A stretch of DNA of 64,000 bases from a beta proteobacterium KB13 (GTDB lineage: Bacteria; Pseudomonadota; Gammaproteobacteria; Burkholderiales; Methylophilaceae). The notes under the pieces were generated by a model. The model searched no databases. It worked only from the letters and a program-made list of their open reading frames with translations, and was not told where the DNA came from. Shown in pieces: positions 1 through 8,676 of this stretch (position 1 is its first letter; each line of letters starts with the position of its first letter). Position numbers and translations under genes: made by a program. The stretch spans positions 859,400-923,399 of the forward strand of contig DS995299.1 of the NCBI GenBank assembly GCA_000156155.1. Direction: 5' to 3'.

Positions 1-45
1 TTTTTATTATTTTTTGTAAATAATTTGTAACAGAGTATAAAAACA

Positions 46-1914
46 TTAAATAAGGAATTTATTGACCTTATTTACATACCCAATTGGGTCGTCTAATTGA
101 CCCCCCTCAGCTAAAATTGCTTGATCTAAAATAACCGATGAATAATCGTTAAATAATTGATTTTCTTCAATTTTTTCAAGTTTTTTGATAAGCTCGTGAT
201 TTGGATTCACCTCTAAAATCGGTTTATTTTCGGGCGTGCTTTGTCCAGCTGCCTTTAAAATACGTTCCAAATTGCCTGAAATGTCATGCTCACCAACAAC
301 TAAACATGCCGGAGAATTGGTTAGACGATGCGTTACTTTGACCTCTTTTACTTTGTCTCCTAGCGATTTCTTTATTTTTTCAACAATACTCTTCGCCTCT
401 TTCTCAATTTTTTCTTTTTCTGCTTTTTGTTCTTCAGTATCTAATTTACCAAGGTCAAGATCACCCTTCGCGATAGATTGAAGCTTTTTGCCATCAAATT
501 CATGTAAGCTCGAGACTAACCACTCATCCACACGATCACTTAACAGAAGCACTTCAATATTTTTTTGTTTGAAAATTTCCAAATGTGGGCTATTTTTTGC
601 TGCCTGATGGGAGTCTGCAGTGATGTAGTAAATCGACTCTTGGTCTTTTGGCATCTTTTTAATATAGCTTTCAAAACTCACCGATTGCTCATCTGTGTTG
701 GAAGAAGCAAATCGTAATAACTTGGCAATACTTTCTTTGTTTGCAAAATCTTCCGCAGGTCCTTCTTTTAGGACTTTACCAAACTCACTCCAGAAGCTTT
801 GATATTTTTCTGGCTCTTTTTCAGACATTGTTTGTAAAGATGAGAGTACTCTTTTGGTCACCCCCGATTTTATTGAATCCACCAGAGGTGAGTCTTGAAG
901 GATTTCCCTAGATACGTTCAAAGATAAATCTTGGGAATCAATTACGCCTTTAACAAATCGTAAATATTGCGGTATCAATTTTTCATTTGCGTCCATCACA
1001 AAAACTTTGCGGACATATAACTTGATGGAATTGTTATTTTCACGATCATACAAATCAAATGGAGCTTTTTTTGGGAGATAGAGTAGCGAAGTGTATTCTG
1101 TTTTCCCCTCTACCCGATTATGGTAGTAGGCTAAAGGTTCTTCTGAGTCATAAGATAGAGATTTGTAAAACTCCTCATACTCTTTTTGTTTAATTTCACT
1201 TTTGGCTCTTGTCCAAATCGCATTCGTGTTATTAATCGTTTCTAATTCTTCTAATTTCACCAATTCATCTTTTTTCATGTCAGTTTTGTACATCTGAATT
1301 GGAATGGAAATGTGATCAGAGTATTTTCTTATAATTGATTGCAGTCGCCATGCATCTATAAACTCCTTCTCATCGTCTTTTAGTTTAAGAATAACCGAGG
1401 TTCCTCTAGATTCTTTTTCTATTTCGTTAATCGTAAATTCACCATCCGCTTGAGATGACCAACTATAAGCTTGGGGGTTTCCAGCTTTTCTCGTTTGGAC
1501 AGTCACTTCTTTGGCAATAATAAAAGAAGAGTAAAATCCTACTCCAAACTGACCAATTAAGTTTGCATCTTTTTTGTTATCCCCAGACATATTCGCTAAG
1601 AACTCTTTCGTTCCTGAACGAGCGATAGTGCCTAAGTTATTGACTAAGTCATCACGATCCATGCCGATGCCATTGTCTGTAATTGTTAGCGTGTTTGCTT
1701 TCGAATCAAAATCAACAATTACTTTGAGATCAGAATCACCTTCATACAGTTTATCGTTGTCTAATGCCTCAAATCGCAATTTATCAGTGGCATCGCTGGC
1801 ATTAGATATCAACTCCCTAATCGCAATTTCCTTATTGCTGTATAGAGAATGGATCATAAGATTTAATAATTGTTTTACTTCCGTTTGAAAATTAAGTTTT
1901 TCTGATTTAGCCAT
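46..1914 (-). CDS. htpG: HtpG, Hsp90-family molecular chaperone
   Basis: Cytoplasmic ATP-dependent dimeric chaperone that remodels client proteins with the DnaK system. The 622-residue product has the usual bacterial HtpG length. The N-terminal GHKL ATPase fold shows its helix with the ATP/Mg residues (RELISNASDA, about residue 33-42), the DNGIGM loop near residue 80 and the lid motif GQFGVGFYSSF near residue 121; middle and C-terminal dimerisation domains follow. The gene is last of a minus-strand run, 56 bases after tcdA, and has its own heat-shock type promoter (separate entry). No clear Shine-Dalgarno sequence precedes the ATG. The 45 bases beyond its stop are T-rich with no convincing hairpin. 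Confidence 0.98.
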   Translation of the reverse strand: MAKSEKLNFQTEVKQLLNLMIHSLYSNKEIAIRELISNASDATDKLRFEALDNDKLYEGDSDLKVIVDFDSKANTLTITDNGIGMDRDDLVNNLGTIARSGTKEFLANMSGDNKKDANLIGQFGVGFYSSFIIAKEVTVQTRKAGNPQAYSWSSQADGEFTINEIEKESRGTSVILKLKDDEKEFIDAWRLQSIIRKYSDHISIPIQMYKTDMKKDELVKLEELETINNTNAIWTRAKSEIKQKEYEEFYKSLSYDSEEPLAYYHNRVEGKTEYTSLLYLPKKAPFDLYDRENNNSIKLYVRKVFVMDANEKLIPQYLRFVKGVIDSQDLSLNVSREILQDSPLVDSIKSGVTKRVLSSLQTMSEKEPEKYQSFWSEFGKVLKEGPAEDFANKESIAKLLRFASSNTDEQSVSFESYIKKMPKDQESIYYITADSHQAAKNSPHLEIFKQKNIEVLLLSDRVDEWLVSSLHEFDGKKLQSIAKGDLDLGKLDTEEQKAEKEKIEKEAKSIVEKIKKSLGDKVKEVKVTHRLTNSPACLVVGEHDISGNLERILKAAGQSTPENKPILEVNPNHELIKKLEKIEENQLFNDYSSVILDQAILAEGGQLDDPIGYVNKVNKFLI

Positions 1915-1947
1915 AAGTTGTTGATAATGATTGTTAATAAAGAAATT

Positions 1948-1975
1948 AAATGGGGTTAAATTGAATTATTTCAAG
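1948..1975 (-). promoter_or_regulatory. Sigma-32 (RpoH) heat-shock promoter for htpG
   Basis: Read on the minus strand, CTTGAAA (1975-1969) is followed after exactly 13 bases by CCCCATTT (1955-1948). This matches the sigma-32 consensus -35 and -10 elements at the accepted spacing. Transcription would begin near 1941, giving a leader of about 27 bases before the htpG ATG at 1914. The -35 element overlaps the last codons of tcdA. The gene it serves is a classical member of the RpoH regulon, which supports the call. Confidence 0.85.
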
Positions 1976-2699
1976 CTTTTAAGATAATTTTTTGAGCTTC
2001 AGAGGCTAAATAGAACCCCATCGTTGCCGTAACCATTACTGATGAACCATAACCTGCACAATTTAAATTGCTTTCAACATTGTCACATTGCTGAGGTTTT
2101 ATAATCTGCTCATCTGAAAAGATCGCTATTACCTTAGATTTTTTCTTACCAGCGTGTTTTTTCTTGAACTCTTTTCTTACTTTTGCAAGCAATGGATCGC
2201 CATAAGTATCTAATAAATCTTTGACTTTGATTTTTTCTGGATTCAGCCTCCCGCCTGCAGAACCAGAAATAACCAGGTTTATTTTTTTATCTGAACAATA
2301 GTCTGCTAGTGTACATTTGACTTTAACTTGATCGATGGCGTCAACAACAACATCATACCCATCATGTATCAAATCAGATAAATTATCAGCTGTTAAAAAA
2401 TCGTCAATCAAAATTAAATCGCAATTTGAATTAATTTTATCAATTCGATCACTGAGAGCTTGAAGTTTTGACTGGCCAATATTTTCTTCTGTTGCTTGGA
2501 TCTGTCTATTAATATTAGAAGCCACGATATGATCCATATCAATAAGGGTTAACTTACCTATTCCGCTTCTAACCAAAGCTTCTGCAACCCAAGATCCAAC
2601 CCCTCCGAGACCAATTAAACATACATGACTATTGGCTAGTTTATTTTGCCCTTGCTCTCCAATTAGATTTTCAAGGCTTAAAAAATTATCAGAACTCAT
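1971..2699 (-). CDS. tcdA: TcdA, tRNA threonylcarbamoyladenosine dehydratase
   Basis: E1-like ThiF/MoeB-family enzyme (formerly YgdL/CsdL) that uses ATP to cyclise the t6A37 base of ANN-decoding tRNAs to ct6A. The 242-residue protein has the Rossmann nucleotide loop GLGGVGSWVAEAL near residues 30-42, the D-x-D and N-x-N-R-Q adenylation motif (DMDHIVASNINRQ) and a late CDNVESNLNCAGYGS segment typical of the family. It lies 2 bases after acpS on the same strand, and its 3' end carries the -35 element of the htpG promoter. In some genomes the partner is the CsdAE desulfurase; none is adjacent here. Confidence 0.92.
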   Translation of the reverse strand: MSSDNFLSLENLIGEQGQNKLANSHVCLIGLGGVGSWVAEALVRSGIGKLTLIDMDHIVASNINRQIQATEENIGQSKLQALSDRIDKINSNCDLILIDDFLTADNLSDLIHDGYDVVVDAIDQVKVKCTLADYCSDKKINLVISGSAGGRLNPEKIKVKDLLDTYGDPLLAKVRKEFKKKHAGKKKSKVIAIFSDEQIIKPQQCDNVESNLNCAGYGSSVMVTATMGFYLASEAQKIILKA

Positions 2700-2701
2700 A
2701 G

Positions 2702-3079
2702 TCAGACTTCTAGAACAACAAAAGCGCTGGCGATATTTTTTTCATCGGAAATACTCAAGTGGCATTTGTTAATTTTTTTTTGATCTAAAAATTTTGATAT
2801 CTGAGCATTAAATTTAAAAAAAGGAGCTCCAAGGTCATTGTGATCAACCTCAATTCCATGAAAACTAATGGGGTCTCTAAAACCTAAACCCAAGGCTTTG
2901 GCAACCGCCTCCTTAGCTGCAAACCTTTTTGCCAAAAAATGAGCTGGGGCATTACTTATTTGAAAAGCCTCATACTCTTTTTTTGATAGGATTTTTTTTG
3001 CAAACCGATTATTAAATTTGCTAAATATTTTTTCAATGCGCTGTATTTCAACAATATCGGTCCCAATGCCAAAAATCAT
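2702..3079 (-). CDS. acpS: AcpS, holo-[acyl-carrier-protein] synthase
   Basis: Transfers the 4'-phosphopantetheine arm of CoA to apo-ACP, activating fatty acid synthesis. With the start at 3079 the protein has 125 residues, the normal length, and begins with the family signature MIFGIGTDIVEIQRI containing the Mg-binding Asp. The second motif, RFAAKEAVAKALG, is present near residues 52-64. The frame stays open upstream to 3127, but the inner ATG overlaps the pdxJ stop as ATGA and matches family length, so it is preferred. The pair pdxJ-acpS is conserved in proteobacteria. Confidence 0.96.
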   Translation of the reverse strand: MIFGIGTDIVEIQRIEKIFSKFNNRFAKKILSKKEYEAFQISNAPAHFLAKRFAAKEAVAKALGLGFRDPISFHGIEVDHNDLGAPFFKFNAQISKFLDQKKINKCHLSISDEKNIASAFVVLEV

Positions 3080-3792
3080 AATGGCTTCCTTATTAAGGAT
3101 CTCATCTTGCTTATGGCTTGTTCCCAACCCAGAAAAATAGCTTCTGCTACGATAGCATGTCCAATATTTAGCTCGTTAATTTCTTTAATTTTTGCAATTG
3201 CGGACACATTGTCATAATTCAAACCATGACCAGCATTAACCACCAAACCCTGCTTACAAGCATAAGATGCAATATTTTGTATATTAATTAGTTCTTTACC
3301 CTGCTCTTCATTAATTGAGTCTGCGTAATGTCCCGTATGAAGTTCAATCACCGGTGCTTGAAGTTCTAAAGCTTGATCAATGGAATCTTTATCAGGCGCT
3401 ATAAATAAAGAAACGCGAATTCTTTTCTTAGCTAACTCACCAATAAAAGTTTTTAAATAATTAAAATTGGATTTGAGGTTTAACCCTCCTTCAGTCGTTC
3501 TCTCTTCACGCCTCTCAGGAACCAAGCAAATATCTTCCGGCATTACCTGTAATGCAATTTCTAGCATTTCATCCGTTGCTGCCATTTCAAGATTCATTTT
3601 TGTTTTAATTACAGGCTTCAAGTTAAATAAGTCTTGATCTTGCATATGGCGTCGATCTTCTCGAAGGTGAAGGGTGATGCTGTCTGCCCCAGCCAATTCG
3701 GCCAACCGTGTTGCTTTTATGATATCAGGATACGATGTTCCTCTAGCCTGCCGGATCGTTGCTATATGATCTATGTTCACACCTAATTTCAT
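3076..3792 (-). CDS. pdxJ: PdxJ, pyridoxine 5'-phosphate synthase
   Basis: Condenses 3-amino-2-oxopropyl phosphate with deoxyxylulose phosphate, the last step of the DXP-dependent vitamin B6 pathway. The 238-residue TIM-barrel protein starts MKLGVNIDHIATIRQAR, the family N-terminus, with the HLREDRRHMQ motif near residues 42-51, the catalytic Glu in LEMAATDEM and the NAGHGLNYDN phosphate-binding loop near 191-200. It sits 4 bases after recO and its stop overlaps the acpS start, so the two are probably translationally coupled. Confidence 0.97.
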   Translation of the reverse strand: MKLGVNIDHIATIRQARGTSYPDIIKATRLAELAGADSITLHLREDRRHMQDQDLFNLKPVIKTKMNLEMAATDEMLEIALQVMPEDICLVPERREERTTEGGLNLKSNFNYLKTFIGELAKKRIRVSLFIAPDKDSIDQALELQAPVIELHTGHYADSINEEQGKELINIQNIASYACKQGLVVNAGHGLNYDNVSAIAKIKEINELNIGHAIVAEAIFLGWEQAISKMRSLIRKPL

Positions 3793-3796
3793 TCAA

Positions 3797-4501
3797 TTAC
3801 CTATCATTGGTTAAAAAAAGTTCTTTGCTTTTTACTAAATCGTGCCCGGTATAAAAGCGCATCAGGTACCTCATCAATAATTTACTTTGCTTTAAAGTAT
3901 TCAAATGAGAATAGTCATTATTATGCATATCAATCAGAGTCTGACCAATAATTTTTACTCCGTTTGTGGACACATCTGGGAGTGATGCCCCATATTCGGC
4001 TTCATAGTAATAAAATTTCTTAGGGTTAATTGGGTTACCATTTTCATCTTCATCGAGATTTACTTTATAGCCAAGCTCCTCAAGAAGTTTTAGCTCAAAT
4101 AACCTCAATAGACTTTCATAACCAACATTTAAAGAAAGCTCTTCTAGTTGCTGATGATAGAAATTAAAAAAAACATTTGATGACTCATCTTTTGGTAATA
4201 GCTTCATAATAAGTTCATTCATATAAAAACCACATATAAGTGCTTGGTTTTTAAGTCCTAAATATTTAGAGTTCCATTCAACGTTATATAAAGTTTTTAG
4301 ATCACTCACATTCGACCAAGTTGCCTGAATCATCTGAAATGGTTGTAAATAACCCCTTAGTAGAGATCTTGGTCGCCTAGCGCCCTTAGCCAGCAGAGAT
4401 ATTCGACCAAAGTTTTCAGATAAAGCCTCAACTATTAAACTCGTTTCTTTAAATGGATAAGTATGAAGAATATAAATATTATGGTCTTCAACGCGTTTCA
4501 C
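3797..4501 (-). CDS. recO: RecO, DNA repair / RecFOR pathway protein
   Basis: RecO loads RecA on SSB-coated single-stranded DNA together with RecR and anneals complementary strands. The 234-residue protein has an N-terminal OB-fold with the typical YILHTYPFKETSLIVEAL start and KGARRPRS segment, followed by a helical domain. It belongs to the conserved rnc-era-recO-pdxJ-acpS string and lies one base after era. No zinc-binding Cys cluster is visible, as in many proteobacterial RecO proteins. Confidence 0.94.
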   Translation of the reverse strand: MKRVEDHNIYILHTYPFKETSLIVEALSENFGRISLLAKGARRPRSLLRGYLQPFQMIQATWSNVSDLKTLYNVEWNSKYLGLKNQALICGFYMNELIMKLLPKDESSNVFFNFYHQQLEELSLNVGYESLLRLFELKLLEELGYKVNLDEDENGNPINPKKFYYYEAEYGASLPDVSTNGVKIIGQTLIDMHNNDYSHLNTLKQSKLLMRYLMRFYTGHDLVKSKELFLTNDR

Positions 4502-4502
4502 A

Positions 4503-5384
4503 TTAAATACCTAAAGACTTCAAAGCTCTGGCATCATCAAACCAATTTTTTTGGACCTTTACCCAAATCTCTAACCAAATTTTGGACTGAAATAATTTTT
4601 CCATATCCCTCCTAGACTCAGATGAGATTCTTTTTAACTTCTCACCATCTTTTCCAATAACCACAGGTTTTTGACTATCTTTATCAACAAGTATGGTTGC
4701 GAAAATTCGACGAAGATTGTCTTTATATTCAAAGTTTTCAATTTCAACTGCAATAGAATAGGGAAGCTCATCACCAGTTAAGCGAAAAATCTTCTCACGA
4801 ATAATTTCAGCAGCTAAAAATCTTTCATTTTTATCCGTAATATCATCAACATCAAAAATAAAATCTTGTTCTGGTAAAAATTCTGAGATTTCTTGCAAAA
4901 TAATCTTTTGATTGTCTTTCAATTTTATTGATGCTGGGATGATTTTTTTAAAAATTTGTAATTCTGAGTTGATATCAATTAATTCAAGGATTTTATTTTT
5001 ATTTTTGACTCGATCAATTTTATTTATCAAATTAATTACAGGGGTGTCATTAGGTATCATTTTTACCAACTCGATTTCAATCTCATTTAATGCCTTTGGT
5101 TCAGACATAAAAATGACAACATCCACATCATGAAAAACTGAAGTCACAGACTTATTCATTCTTTTATTCATTTGATTCAAAAATTTTTGTTGGTATCCAG
5201 GGGTATCAACAAAGATAAATTGAATATCTTGCTCGGAATGAATGCCTAAAATTTGATTTCTTGTGGTCTGTGCTTTCCTTGATGTAATTGATAATTTTTG
5301 ACCCAAAATAAAATTTAGCAGAGTTGATTTACCAACATTGGGCTGACCAATAATAGCAATCTTTCCGCATTTTTTTTTGGTCAT
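4503..5384 (-). CDS. era: Era, GTPase for 16S rRNA processing and 30S assembly
   Basis: Ras-like GTPase with a C-terminal KH domain that binds the 3' end of 16S rRNA. Starting at 5384 the protein has 293 residues. The G1 loop GQPNVGKST (about residues 13-21), G3 DTPGYQ and G4 NKID are intact, and the KH motif with VVIGKDGEKLKRI lies near residue 230. The frame is open to 5495, but that extension lies inside rnc and lacks conservation; the ATG at 5384 overlaps the rnc stop as ATGA and gives the normal length. Confidence 0.96.
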   Translation of the reverse strand: MTKKKCGKIAIIGQPNVGKSTLLNFILGQKLSITSRKAQTTRNQILGIHSEQDIQFIFVDTPGYQQKFLNQMNKRMNKSVTSVFHDVDVVIFMSEPKALNEIEIELVKMIPNDTPVINLINKIDRVKNKNKILELIDINSELQIFKKIIPASIKLKDNQKIILQEISEFLPEQDFIFDVDDITDKNERFLAAEIIREKIFRLTGDELPYSIAVEIENFEYKDNLRRIFATILVDKDSQKPVVIGKDGEKLKRISSESRRDMEKLFQSKIWLEIWVKVQKNWFDDARALKSLGI

Positions 5385-6067
5385 AAAATTTTTTCTTTGA
5401 CTAGAGGAAGAGCTATACTGGCCGCCTCTTGCTCGGCAGCTCTTCTTGAAGATCCTGAAGCTTCGGTAGTTATCGACAATTGGGCAATATTGCATTTTAC
5501 TATAAATTCTTGTGCATGAGCCTCACCTTTAATGTCTGCCACTTCATATTTAGGAAGCATTAGTTTTTTAGATTGTAATAATTCCTGCAATGATGTTTTT
5601 GGATCCTTATCAACTTTAGCTGGATTAATTTCGCTTAACCAGTCTTGAAAATATTGATGAATGAATGTTTGAGCTGGTCTTAGACCGCCATCCAAATAAA
5701 GAGCACCTATAATAGCCTCAAACGTATCTGCCAATATTGATGGGCGTCTCCAGCCAGCGCTTTTGAGCTCTCCTTCACCCAGAAAAATAAAGTCGCCTAA
5801 TTTTATTTTGACTGCAATTTCTGCAAGCGTGCCTGACTTTACAAGTGATGCTCTTAGTCGACTTAAGTCTCCCTCGGGGATGTTTGGAAATTTTATAAAT
5901 AATGCCTCTGCAATTGTAAAATTGAGAATGCTATCGCCTAAAAACTCCAAGCGCTCATTATTTTCACCATCAAAACTACGATGTGTCAGTGATTTTTGGA
6001 GAAGATTAATGTCTTTGAATTTATACTGGAGCAAATCTTCAAGCTGTTTAACAATTAAATCATCCAT
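5381..6067 (-). CDS. rnc: RNase III
   Basis: Double-strand-specific endoribonuclease that processes rRNA precursors and structured mRNAs. The 228-residue protein has the nuclease signature ERLEFLGDSIL with its acidic residues near 34-44, a second acidic site in DTFEAIIGALYLDGG, and a C-terminal dsRNA-binding domain beginning DPKTSLQELLQSK. The ATG at 6067 shares one base with the lepB stop (TAATG) and has GGA eight bases upstream. A TTG four codons earlier (6079) is possible but less likely. The order lepA-lepB-rnc-era is the usual one. Confidence 0.95.
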   Translation of the reverse strand: MDDLIVKQLEDLLQYKFKDINLLQKSLTHRSFDGENNERLEFLGDSILNFTIAEALFIKFPNIPEGDLSRLRASLVKSGTLAEIAVKIKLGDFIFLGEGELKSAGWRRPSILADTFEAIIGALYLDGGLRPAQTFIHQYFQDWLSEINPAKVDKDPKTSLQELLQSKKLMLPKYEVADIKGEAHAQEFIVKCNIAQLSITTEASGSSRRAAEQEAASIALPLVKEKIL

Positions 6068-6810
6068 TAATTTATCCAATTTCCAATTCGATTTGGAGCA
6101 GAAAAGTTTAACCAGATCACAAAAGCTTTTCCGACCAATAGTTCATCTGGGACAAAACCCCAGACACGACTATCAGATGAGTTATCTCTATTATCCCCCA
6201 TGGCAAAATAATGTCCATCTGGAACTACAAATTCGACACTTTCAGAGGGAATATCATGAATTAAAATTGAATGGCTATAATCTCCGTGATCTTCTAAAAA
6301 TTCCTTGGCAGATACTTCTAAATCTTGTTTTATACTGTATTTATAGATGTTAGTGTATGTCTGAGAGACTTCAACATCATTGACAAATAATTTCTTATTT
6401 TCATACCTAATTTTATCCTTAGGAAGTCCGATCACCCTCTTAATGTAATCAATGCTGGGGTCTTTTGGATAATGGAACACAAATACATCTCCACGCCGCG
6501 GAGATCCTGTTTCAAAAATTAACTTATTGAACACAGGCAATCTTAGTCCGTAAGAAAATTTATTAACAGCAATAAAATCACCAGCAATTAAAGTTGGCAT
6601 CATTGACCCAGAAGGAATTTTAAATGGTTCAACAATAAATGTTCGAATCACAAATACAAGCAAAAGGATTGGGAAAAATTCTTTCGCTACTTTTACGATC
6701 TTCGAAAAAATTTTGTTGTTATTTATATTTGAGGATTTAAAGAAAAAATCAAATAAATAAATTAATCCTGTAAGAAGAGTTGAAATCATCAAAATTAGAG
6801 CAAAAATCAT
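6067..6810 (-). CDS. lepB: LepB, signal peptidase I
   Basis: Inner-membrane serine/lysine protease that removes signal peptides from exported preproteins. The 247-residue protein starts with one hydrophobic segment (about 3-22) and has a second near 45-62, then the nucleophile motif PSGSMMPTL and the general-base region [24 protein letters not shown]. The box-E motif [17 protein letters not shown] is also present. Its ATG overlaps the lepA stop as ATGA, so the pair is coupled. Confidence 0.96.
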   Translation of the reverse strand: MIFALILMISTLLTGLIYLFDFFFKSSNINNNKIFSKIVKVAKEFFPILLLVFVIRTFIVEPFKIPSGSMMPTLIAGDFIAVNKFSYGLRLPVFNKLIFETGSPRRGDVFVFHYPKDPSIDYIKRVIGLPKDKIRYENKKLFVNDVEVSQTYTNIYKYSIKQDLEVSAKEFLEDHGDYSHSILIHDIPSESVEFVVPDGHYFAMGDNRDNSSDSRVWGFVPDELLVGKAFVIWLNFSAPNRIGNWIN

Positions 6811-8603
6811 TTATCGTCCACCTTTAAAATTGCTAAAAAAGCTTCCTGAGGAATTTCTACATTACCGACTTGCTTCATTCTCTTTTTACCCTCTTTTTGT
6901 TTCTCAAGTAACTTTCTTTTTCTTGAAACATCTCCACCGTAACATTTGGCAAGGACATTTTTTCGCATAGCTTTAACAGTCTCTCTCGAGATAATATTTG
7001 CACCAATCGCAGCTTGAATAGCAACATCAAACATTTGACGTGGTATCAATTCTCTCATTTTAGCAGCTAGATCACGACCTCGAAATTTACTATTTAAGCG
7101 ATGCACAATTGTTGATAAAGCATCCACGCGCTCACCGTTAACCAGGATATCAAGCTTCACCAAATCTGAACCTCTAAACTCAAGAAAATCATAATCCATG
7201 GATGCATAACCTCTTGAAACTGATTTGAGTTTGTCAAAAAAATCTAAGACAACTTCATTTAAAGGTATTTCATAAGTTAGCATTACTTGCCTACCCAAAT
7301 ATTGCATATTTTTCTGAATACCTCTTTTTTCATTTGCCAAAGTCATAACAGGCCCTACATAGTCCTGAGGCAGAAGAACATTAAGAGTAATAATGGGTTC
7401 ACGAATTTGCTCAATTGTCGACAAATCTGGAAGTTTTGATGGATTTTCTATCTGTTCAACTTCGCCATTTTTTAACAATAGCTCGTACACAACTGTTGGC
7501 GCAGTAGTAATTAGCTCCATCTCGTATTCTCGCTCAAGTCGTTCCTGGATGATATCCATGTGGAGCAACCCAAGAAAGCCGCAACGAAAACCAAACCCTA
7601 AGGCGCTTGAGTTTTCTGGCTCGAAATTTAAGGATGAATCGTTTAAGCTTAATTTTTCAAGAGAAGTTCTTAAAGCCTCAAACTGATTTGACTCTACGGG
7701 ATATAAACCTGCAAACACTTGCGGCTTAATCTCACGAAAGCCAGGAAGTGGTTTTTTTGCTGGATTTTGAGTCCCTGTGATCGTATCCCCTACTTTTGCC
7801 GTTGCTAACTCTTTTATGCCTGCAATAACAAACCCCACTTCACCCGCTACTAACTTGTCTTGAATGAGTGGTTTAGGGGTAAAAATACCAATCTGATCAG
7901 CAGCATAATTTCTTCCAGACGACATTAAGGTAACTTTGTCTTTAGTTGCCAGAGAGCCTTCCACAATTCTAACTAGCATGACTACGCCAACATAATTATC
8001 AAACCATGCGTCAATAATTAATGCTTGCAGCGGGTTGTTTGGATCTCCTTTTGGAGCCGGGACAAAACTTACAATCTTCTCTAATATATCAGGAATGCCT
8101 AAACCTGTTTTAGCAGAGCAAGGGATAGCGTCAGTCGCATCAATACCAATAACATCCTCAATTTCTGTTTTAACACGATCTGGATCAGCTGAAGCTAAAT
8201 CAATTTTATTTAATACGGTAAACACCTCAACATTTTGATCTAAGGCTGTGTAGCAATTGGCTACTGTCTGCGCCTCCACTCCTTGTGAGGCGTCAACAAC
8301 CAACAAGCCACCCTCGCATGCGGCTAGAGAACGGCTGACTTCATATGTAAAGTCAACATGACCTGGGGTGTCAATTAAATTTAAGATATAGTCTTGATTA
8401 TCTTTTGCTTTATATTTTAGTGTGACTGTCTGAGCTTTAATTGTAATGCCACGCTCACGCTCAAGATCCATTGAATCTAAAACCTGATCGTCCATTTCTC
8501 TATCAGCCAACCCTCCACATGACTGAATTAATCGGTCAGCTAATGTCGATTTGCCATGATCAATATGGGCGATAATTGAAAAATTTCTTATATTTTTTTG
8601 CAT
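6807..8603 (-). CDS. lepA: LepA (EF4), ribosome-associated GTPase
   Basis: EF-G-like translational GTPase implicated in 30S biogenesis and back-translocation under stress. The 598-residue length is exact for the family. Visible motifs are G1 [10 protein letters not shown]2 [11 protein letters not shown]3 DTPGHVDF and G4 NKIDL, then domains II, III and V, and the LepA-specific C-terminal domain with the [23 protein letters not shown] segment. A hairpin lies between mucD and this gene, so it may be at least partly separated from the rpoE transcript. Confidence 0.98.
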   Translation of the reverse strand: MQKNIRNFSIIAHIDHGKSTLADRLIQSCGGLADREMDDQVLDSMDLERERGITIKAQTVTLKYKAKDNQDYILNLIDTPGHVDFTYEVSRSLAACEGGLLVVDASQGVEAQTVANCYTALDQNVEVFTVLNKIDLASADPDRVKTEIEDVIGIDATDAIPCSAKTGLGIPDILEKIVSFVPAPKGDPNNPLQALIIDAWFDNYVGVVMLVRIVEGSLATKDKVTLMSSGRNYAADQIGIFTPKPLIQDKLVAGEVGFVIAGIKELATAKVGDTITGTQNPAKKPLPGFREIKPQVFAGLYPVESNQFEALRTSLEKLSLNDSSLNFEPENSSALGFGFRCGFLGLLHMDIIQERLEREYEMELITTAPTVVYELLLKNGEVEQIENPSKLPDLSTIEQIREPIITLNVLLPQDYVGPVMTLANEKRGIQKNMQYLGRQVMLTYEIPLNEVVLDFFDKLKSVSRGYASMDYDFLEFRGSDLVKLDILVNGERVDALSTIVHRLNSKFRGRDLAAKMRELIPRQMFDVAIQAAIGANIISRETVKAMRKNVLAKCYGGDVSRKRKLLEKQKEGKKRMKQVGNVEIPQEAFLAILKVDDK

Positions 8604-8626
8604 GTACAGCTCTTACATTAAATAAA

Positions 8627-8648
8627 GAAAGGCGCCAAAGCGCCTTTC
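8627..8648 (-). terminator. Hairpin terminator between mucD and lepA
   Basis: A perfect 9-bp stem (GAAAGGCGC at 8627-8635 with GCGCCTTTC at 8640-8648) closes a 4-base CAAA loop. On the minus strand it is followed by TTTATTTAATG, a moderately T-rich tail. It lies 29 bases after the mucD stop and 24 bases before the lepA start, so it probably ends or attenuates the rpoE-mucD message. The plus-strand side has no T tract. Confidence 0.65.
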
Positions 8649-8676
8649 GTCCAACGTGATTCTACCTGATCCAAGT

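Noticed and set aside
1-45. Repeated TTGTAA words in the T-rich stretch after htpG
   Set aside because: Two short direct copies in AT-rich DNA do not make a repeat array or a clear terminator hairpin.
5385-5495. Longer N-terminus for Era reaching into rnc
   Set aside because: The extra 37 residues are Ser/Arg-rich with no family counterpart and lie within the rnc coding sequence; the inner ATG with ATGA overlap gives the normal length.
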